Positions 41,773-45,915 of a stretch of DNA of 45,915 nt are shown in pieces (the stretch's first letter is position 1; the number at the start of each line of letters is the position of its first letter). Under the pieces are notes generated by a model, which was given only the letters and a program-made list of their open reading frames with translations, was not told where the DNA came from and did no database searches. Source of the stretch: Bacteroidales bacterium UBA6340 (lineage in GTDB: Bacteria; Bacteroidota; Bacteroidia; Bacteroidales; Paludibacteraceae); contig DJSG01000051.1 in NCBI GenBank assembly GCA_002440265.1, positions 1 through 45,915 of the forward strand, in the 5' to 3' direction. A program made the translations under genes and the position numbers.

Positions 41773-41806
41773 GAGAGAGGCAGTTTTTAGCCCCTCTCTC
41801 CGTTTT
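41773..41806 (+). terminator. Terminator after the M23 gene
   Basis: AGAGAGGC (41774-41781) pairs with GCC and CCTCTCT (41790-41799) with a small bulge, and a short T run (CCGTTTTG) follows 44 nt after the stop codon. Confidence 0.6.
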
Positions 41807-41902
41807 GTGCAACGGATTGATAACTTGTAACGCACGTGCCGTCCCCTAACACGTATCTCTATTCTACCCCTCAGAAGGGGGGAGTTAGTGGAGGTCTTCC
41901 AA

Positions 41903-42238
41903 TTACTCAATCGTTGCGGCGACTTGATGCCACACATATTGTCGCAGTGTGGTATAAAGGGTCTGTGCCTTGAAGGCAGCGATGTCAGCGGCTTGCTTTG
42001 TTGCGTCGTTGAGGCGCTCTGTCGTCTTGACGCAGATTTTGCCAAAGCGTGTTTGAGCTGCTTTTTCTGCATCGCTGTAAGGTGTGCTTCTTACCCCGCA
42101 AGTGCTTGAGTAGCAAGGGTTTTCAATCATTTCTGTGTTGCTGGTAGCAGCTCTGCGAACCATGTAAATGACTTTGTCATTTTTTGCCAGTTTTCCGCTC
42201 ACTGTCTTCACAGGAGCAATGTAAGTAATTTTTGCCAT
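41903..42238 (-). CDS. Small conserved Bacteroidales protein of the VirE-type locus
   Basis: The 111-residue protein starts MAKITYIAPVKTVSGKLAKN and ends TLYTTLRQYVWHQVAATIE. Its layout, a beta-rich opening with SGKLAK and a C-terminal Y-x-TLR helix, reminds me of small proteins found in Bacteroides mobile or phage-like loci. I know no function. It lies 266 nt downstream of the VirE_N-DUF3987 gene on the same strand. Confidence 0.6.
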   Translation of the reverse strand: MAKITYIAPVKTVSGKLAKNDKVIYMVRRAATSNTEMIENPCYSSTCGVRSTPYSDAEKAAQTRFGKICVKTTERLNDATKQAADIAAFKAQTLYTTLRQYVWHQVAATIE

Positions 42239-42291
42239 ATAAATAAATAGTTTTTAATTTAGTTATTATTATTTAGTTATGTGCTTTCTTT

Positions 42292-42317
42292 AAAGTCCTG
42301 CACGCGGACTTTTTTTC
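42292..42317 (+). terminator. Intrinsic terminator facing the plus strand
   Basis: AAAGTCC (42292-42298) and GGACTTT (42306-42312) flank a 7-nt loop, followed by a run of T. The T run is on the plus strand, where no gene ends nearby. Confidence 0.6.
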
Positions 42318-42444
42318 AAATTTCAAACTGAAAATTTGAAGTTGCACGAGGCATATATATACTTAAATATCAATAAATTGTGTTTTCATAAAACCGCCAT
42401 ACATACGGGAGAAAATATGACTACCCGTAAATATATATGGGGGG

Positions 42445-42476
42445 TCCGTTTGTCGGTTTGTCCGTTTGTCCGTTTT
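42445..42476. repeat. 8-bp tandem repeat TCCGTTTG
   Basis: Four head-to-tail units start at 42445, 42453, 42461 and 42469; the second has one change (TCGGTTTG), the last ends in T. The number of units may vary between strains. Confidence 0.75.
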
Positions 42477-42504
42477 TTCAATGCGCAATGTTTGCATTGA
42501 ATAT

Positions 42505-45168
42505 TCATTCATCCAGACTATCCATATCGTCAGTATAATCGTTCATAACGTTCTCATTTTCAGCCATGATAGCCGCCACTTTCTTGTACCGTTTGCGGTC
42601 TGTCTTGACTATTTTTCCTTGCTCGACGAACCTTTTTAGCATTTTCAGGGGATCGTTTTGAGAGTAGTTCTTTTCTTTTTTTAACGTTTTGAACTCATCG
42701 GTCGTAAACTCATCCGGCATATCCGCAAGCAATTCATCAGGGCCGTATTTCTCGTATGTACACACACTTTTTTTCGTCACGTTGCCGTACTTTGCATAGC
42801 TCTGAGCCGATATTTTCTTAACCCTATCCAAAAAGAAAGTGGTGAATTGTGCCAGCAGGTAATCGGCAAGCCACAGCATATATGCAATACAATCCTGTTC
42901 TTTTTTACTACCTGTTGCTTGCGACTTCGGGCTTCGTTTTTCTATGCCCTCGACTACTGCCCAAGCCACAGCTGCACGCCAAGCGCAAACGGGTGCACGT
43001 CGGTAAAACTGTTTGCCGTACTCATATTTGTTTATTTCGCAACTTTTGTTTTTTTCCAGCCATTTTTGAAGTGGAAGTTCCAAGAACGGACAATAGATTG
43101 TACCTTTTTCTCCCAGCAATTCTACGGCAATCGAATATAATTTCTTTTTTTCGGCTTCCGTATATTTTTCGTAACGAGGCATGTCATCTGTATCCTCGAT
43201 TGTTGCCAACATCAAGCGTGATGCGAGTCCTTCCTTTATGTCTTTGTCGGTGATCCAATCCTCGAAAACGGCCTCGGGAACCCCTGCCATGTGGTATTGA
43301 ATATATGCCTTGCATTTTGCGTTTACCCCAAGCAGCGTCGCACGGCGTTGACCTAACTTTTCATTGTTATATGCCGCCTGCAGTGCCGACTTTAGCAAAC
43401 CCTGTGTTTGATTGTTATACGTAACCACACGGCCTACTTCGCTGTCAAACATAATCAAATGTCTTTCACCCGCCTCTTCCATCGCCATATTCAGGCAGGG
43501 GGCATTGATGTTGAACGGTGTGATATATAACGGAGCTACCGGTTTTTCCTCCATGTCTTTTGTCTTTCTTTGGCGTCGTGCTTTCGAATCATATTCCTTT
43601 CGTATTTGCCAATTGATATCATCCTGCTCTTGTATCGGCTGAAGTATCGCCTCGAAACTTTCGTCGCAGTATGCCTTGCCCGCCGAAGGAGGGGCAACCG
43701 TTATTGCGCCGAAATTCAAGTGATGGTTTTTGCCGTCCAGGTAATCACAGTCAATCCCCGACAACAGACCGCCGATAGCCACATTCGACACTACCGCCAA
43801 TGCCTGCTGTTGCTCGACGGGAACGTGTTTGTTGATTATCGCCTGAATCTTGTTCAACGGTGGCAACCCCATACCGGTCACGTCGTTATCCTCACTTGTC
43901 TTTTCCATTTTTGCCTCGTGAATGGCAGCCAAAAGGTATTTCGACGGCTTGCCCGTGTAGGGATAGTTGCAGTAGTCCACGCACTGACGATGTCTTTCTT
44001 TCTCATCCTTCCATGCCGGAAGTATCGCAAACAGCAACTCGGGGTCGTTGTTGCAGATATTCCGCATCTCCGAAATCAAAGTCCCGTACATCTCATGTTT
44101 GCTGTTTGGACGGGGCGTGTAGTTCATTTTTTGAAGTAGAATGTCAATAATCTTCGCGTATTGTACACCATCGTAAGTCAAATCAGCATTGACATCCTCG
44201 CGCGTGCGCGCGTTATTATAAGGTGTAGAACTGTTTTCGTTGTCTTCTTTGTTTTCGTTATTCAACGCACTTCCGTCCAAATTTTGGTTCATTACCTTGC
44301 GACCCTCTATTGCCGCTTTCATTGCCTCGTCTTTGCTTGCAAAATAGAATTTGTCGGGATTGACGTACAGCCAATTTTTACGGCTGACGATGAAAAATCC
44401 GCGATTTTCTTCATATACGGCATCGTCTTTCTCCTTCTCCATACCCAATACCTTGGCCATGCGGTCTTGTCCTTGGGCTATCGTCTCGCCCGGCAGGAGG
44501 TCGAACAACAGGTGAAAACCATCACCGCTCGGGCTGATATGAGCGAAAATAATCCCGTTCTTTTCTATAAATTCAGGGGTCAATATACCCTGCAATATCT
44601 CCCGTACCTTCTTCCCTACGTGGTCCCCGTCATACATGGCTGTCCTGTTGAGCAGCATATTCTGCTTCTTCCGACTACCGTCGCCCTGGGTAGCCCAAGC
44701 ATGGCCGAGGCCGAAATGAAGTTGGTTCTTCAATGCTTTTTTCTCCTCGTCGTAGTCACTGCCATGGTCGGGATACTCCATTTCCAACAGCCGTATTTTG
44801 TCCTCAATCTCCGTTGTCATCGGGTCGTCGGACAACTCCACCAACTTTTCGTAACTCATTGGCATTGGCTTCCCTACGTACCACTTGTCCATGCACATGA
44901 ACCGTTCCACTTTTTCGGCTGCCAAATCGTCGGTTACCTCGTTTTTCACCTCGTCGGTTACTTTTTCCGTTACCTTTTCTTTTACCTTTTGGGATGGTTT
45001 TTTGATGCTTGTCTCCTCACCATTGGGATCACCCAACAACTCCTCCAACTCCTCGTTGCTGATAATGTTTGGGTCGATGGTCATCACCCTACCTTTTTTT
45101 GTACCTTTTTGGTTAATCACTTGTTGCTCTGCGGCAACGTTTTCGTTTTTTAATTTTTCTATTTCCAT
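42505..45168 (-). CDS. VirE_N and DUF3987 domain protein (primase-helicase-like)
   Basis: The 887-residue protein has a low-complexity Lys/Glu/Val N-terminus with a repeated EKVTDEV pattern (about residues 58-85). A VirE_N (BT4734-like) domain follows (about 95-270), recognisable from LGHAWATQGDGSRKK and HISPSGDGFHLLFDL, and is related to primase folds. The DUF3987 P-loop domain (about 400-800) has a degenerate Walker A, APPSAGKA, where GKS/T is usual. Such proteins probably act in replication of integrated or phage-like elements. The gene lies downstream of the OB-fold protein. Confidence 0.85.
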   Translation of the reverse strand: MEIEKLKNENVAAEQQVINQKGTKKGRVMTIDPNIISNEELEELLGDPNGEETSIKKPSQKVKEKVTEKVTDEVKNEVTDDLAAEKVERFMCMDKWYVGKPMPMSYEKLVELSDDPMTTEIEDKIRLLEMEYPDHGSDYDEEKKALKNQLHFGLGHAWATQGDGSRKKQNMLLNRTAMYDGDHVGKKVREILQGILTPEFIEKNGIIFAHISPSGDGFHLLFDLLPGETIAQGQDRMAKVLGMEKEKDDAVYEENRGFFIVSRKNWLYVNPDKFYFASKDEAMKAAIEGRKVMNQNLDGSALNNENKEDNENSSTPYNNARTREDVNADLTYDGVQYAKIIDILLQKMNYTPRPNSKHEMYGTLISEMRNICNNDPELLFAILPAWKDEKERHRQCVDYCNYPYTGKPSKYLLAAIHEAKMEKTSEDNDVTGMGLPPLNKIQAIINKHVPVEQQQALAVVSNVAIGGLLSGIDCDYLDGKNHHLNFGAITVAPPSAGKAYCDESFEAILQPIQEQDDINWQIRKEYDSKARRQRKTKDMEEKPVAPLYITPFNINAPCLNMAMEEAGERHLIMFDSEVGRVVTYNNQTQGLLKSALQAAYNNEKLGQRRATLLGVNAKCKAYIQYHMAGVPEAVFEDWITDKDIKEGLASRLMLATIEDTDDMPRYEKYTEAEKKKLYSIAVELLGEKGTIYCPFLELPLQKWLEKNKSCEINKYEYGKQFYRRAPVCAWRAAVAWAVVEGIEKRSPKSQATGSKKEQDCIAYMLWLADYLLAQFTTFFLDRVKKISAQSYAKYGNVTKKSVCTYEKYGPDELLADMPDEFTTDEFKTLKKEKNYSQNDPLKMLKRFVEQGKIVKTDRKRYKKVAAIMAENENVMNDYTDDMDSLDE

Positions 45169-45205
45169 AAATTATAAATTTGGTTAATAAATATATTCTT
45201 ATTTC

Positions 45206-45263
45206 GCATTGTGCATTACGCATTGCATTGTGCATTGTGCATTGTGCATTTCGCATTGCGTGT
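45206..45263. repeat. GTGCATT short tandem repeat
   Basis: GCATTGT/GTGCATT units recur every 7-9 nt over about 58 nt between the VirE and OB-fold genes. The same GTGCATTACGCAT string recurs at the right window edge (45903-45915), so copies flank the OB-fold gene. Confidence 0.7.
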
Positions 45264-45269
45264 GCATTG

Positions 45270-45569
45270 TCATATCGCCACCATATCCCACGCGCTGACG
45301 CCTGTACTCTCGCCGTATTCTGTCCTGTATGCCTTCAAGTTGTAATATACCCGTACTTTTGACCCTATCTCAAACGGGAAATTCAGCAACTTCTGACTAC
45401 GTACCGTGAACCATGCCGATTGTGTGTACTTCTCCTCACTCTCCACTCGTATTTTCCTGTACTCGAAGTAAACGCCCTCTTCGTACCTGCTCTCGTGAGT
45501 GTACATCCTGCTCACTTCTTTTACCGTCCCCTCAAAGGTGAGGACTTGTTTTTTTTCTACATTTTCCAT
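45270..45569 (-). CDS. Small OB-fold protein, DUF3127-like
   Basis: The 99-residue protein has five predicted strands, starting QVLTFEGTVKEVS and ending FEIGSKVRVYYNLKAYRT and then SAWDMVAI. The last part resembles DUF3127 (Bacteroidetes single-strand-binding OB-fold proteins), where GxxVxVxFxIxxRE precedes a Trp strand. It may bind single-stranded DNA next to the VirE_N-DUF3987 protein. A G10 tract lies about 60 nt upstream of its start. Confidence 0.6.
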   Translation of the reverse strand: MENVEKKQVLTFEGTVKEVSRMYTHESRYEEGVYFEYRKIRVESEEKYTQSAWFTVRSQKLLNFPFEIGSKVRVYYNLKAYRTEYGESTGVSAWDMVAI

Positions 45570-45915
45570 TCTTTTTTATATTTTTCCCTTTCTTTTATTT
45601 TTGCCTCTGCCTCGGAGTCTGCGCACTACCCCCCCCCCGGTATCGGCTGTTTATTATAATTATATTCTTCTTCCCTCTTTTTTCAAGTCTGTTTTTGTTT
45701 TTTTTCTTGCTTTATACATAAATAGTACGTAATTTCAAAAAGTTACGAAAAAACGCATTTTTTACGTATTTTTTTATTTTTATTTTTTGGACAAAAATTT
45801 TCCACGAAAACGATTCGTCGTCCGCGCAGGTGCTTTTGTCCGGCAACCACCCGTGTGGCTGTACATACGCACTTATCTCCTCCGCTTTGCGGCTTGTGCA
45901 TTGTGCATTACGCAT
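45570..45915. other. AT-rich gene-free edge with a C10 tract
   Basis: No supported gene is seen. The stretch holds ten C at 45629-45638 (G10 on the strand of the downstream genes), long A/T runs, CGTAA/TTACG arms near 45728-45747 and a GTGCATT repeat at the edge. A 67-codon open frame from the edge is not convincing. Confidence 0.45.

Larger units (their letters stand above)
42239..42504. other. Structured 266-bp spacer in the VirE locus
   Basis: No gene is seen. It contains an apparent intrinsic terminator (42292-42317), a perfect 9-bp hairpin TTCAAATTT/AAATTTGAA (42315-42340) and four 8-bp tandem units of TCCGTTTG (42445-42476). A short GCGCAATG/GCATTG motif lies near 42482-42499. Confidence 0.5.

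Noticed and set aside
44161..45153. 330-codon plus-strand open frame opposite the VirE_N domain
   Set aside because: It is antisense to the VirE_N-DUF3987 gene, with a Phe/Leu-rich translation expected from a reversed Lys/Glu-rich sequence.
45206..45263. Possible CRISPR-like array
   Set aside because: Units are 7-9 nt with no spacers of regular length and no cas genes; it is a simple short tandem repeat.
45712..45915. 67-codon open frame on the minus strand at the right edge
   Set aside because: Its ATG comes from the GTGCATT/ATGCGTAAT repeat, the second half is Lys/Ile/Phe-rich as AT-rich noncoding DNA gives, and no family is recognisable. It could be part of a longer gene beyond the edge, but this cannot be shown.

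Overview
The window is from a Bacteroidota genome, almost certainly order Bacteroidales. The evidence is the Bacteroidetes promoter form (TTTG or TTG, about 20 nt, then TAnnTTTG), found upstream of twelve genes and at one orphan site, the lack of obvious Shine-Dalgarno sites, and the gene content: HU-mS38-like-RNase G next to mutY, BspA-type leucine-rich repeats, an InlB-repeat surface protein, a Wzi-family capsule protein, DUF1015, bactofilin, and a VirE_N/DUF3987 protein. Family and genus cannot be settled from this sequence. I see no rRNA, tRNA, CRISPR array or insertion sequence.

Layout. (1) 0-6 kb: a five-gene plus-strand operon of a GH3-family acyl-adenylate/amide synthetase, a PlsC-type acyltransferase overlapping it by 4 nt, a small outer-membrane beta-barrel, a lipoprotein alpha/beta hydrolase and a second lipoprotein; this looks like a lipid or envelope pathway. 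(2) 6-10.9 kb: a minus-strand pair, GH2 glycosidase then GH13 amylase-like lipoprotein, followed by a 5'-truncated gene remnant. (3) 10.9-14.2 kb: mutY, divergent from HU, a 29-codon basic ribosomal-type protein and RNase G. (4) 14.2-14.8 kb: a hairpin-rich gene-free stretch with an orphan promoter. (5) 14.8-18.7 kb: a 1178-aa InlB-repeat surface protein and a small membrane-tail protein. (6) 18.9-21 kb: a FeoB with a shortened G domain, and a 53-aa FeoB-associated Cys-rich protein. (7) 21.2-25.4 kb: an AraC regulator with a polysaccharide deacetylase on the minus strand, then CDP-alcohol phosphatidyltransferase and cardiolipin synthase on the plus strand. (8) 25.6-31.6 kb: bactofilin, DUF1015, OmpH-like, sugar transferase, Wzi. 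(9) 31.6-36.7 kb, minus strand: a polysaccharide operon of FemAB-like protein, hexapeptide acetyltransferase (frameshifted in a poly-G tract), DUF354 glycosyltransferase, RhuM-Fic protein and GDP-mannose/UDP-glucose-type dehydrogenase. (10) 36.8-41.7 kb: a DUF6922-like orphan, an uncharacterised protein with a BspA-LRR protein, and an M23 peptidase. (11) 41.9-45.9 kb: VirE_N-DUF3987 with an OB-fold protein and a small protein, probably accessory or mobile DNA.

Regions 8 and 9 together look like an exopolysaccharide or capsule locus: priming transferase, outer-membrane Wzi, sugar dehydrogenase, glycosyltransferase, acetyltransferase and FemAB-like enzyme, with one step possibly switched by poly-G slippage.

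The most unusual signal is not a gene. At least seven intergenic sites carry short degenerate tandem arrays with an 11-bp period, close to one helical turn. Most of these arrays are unrelated to each other in sequence, but two on opposite strands 20 kb apart are homologous. A related phased motif, CCRTTAA, lies between feoB and its small partner. I know of no described family that matches.
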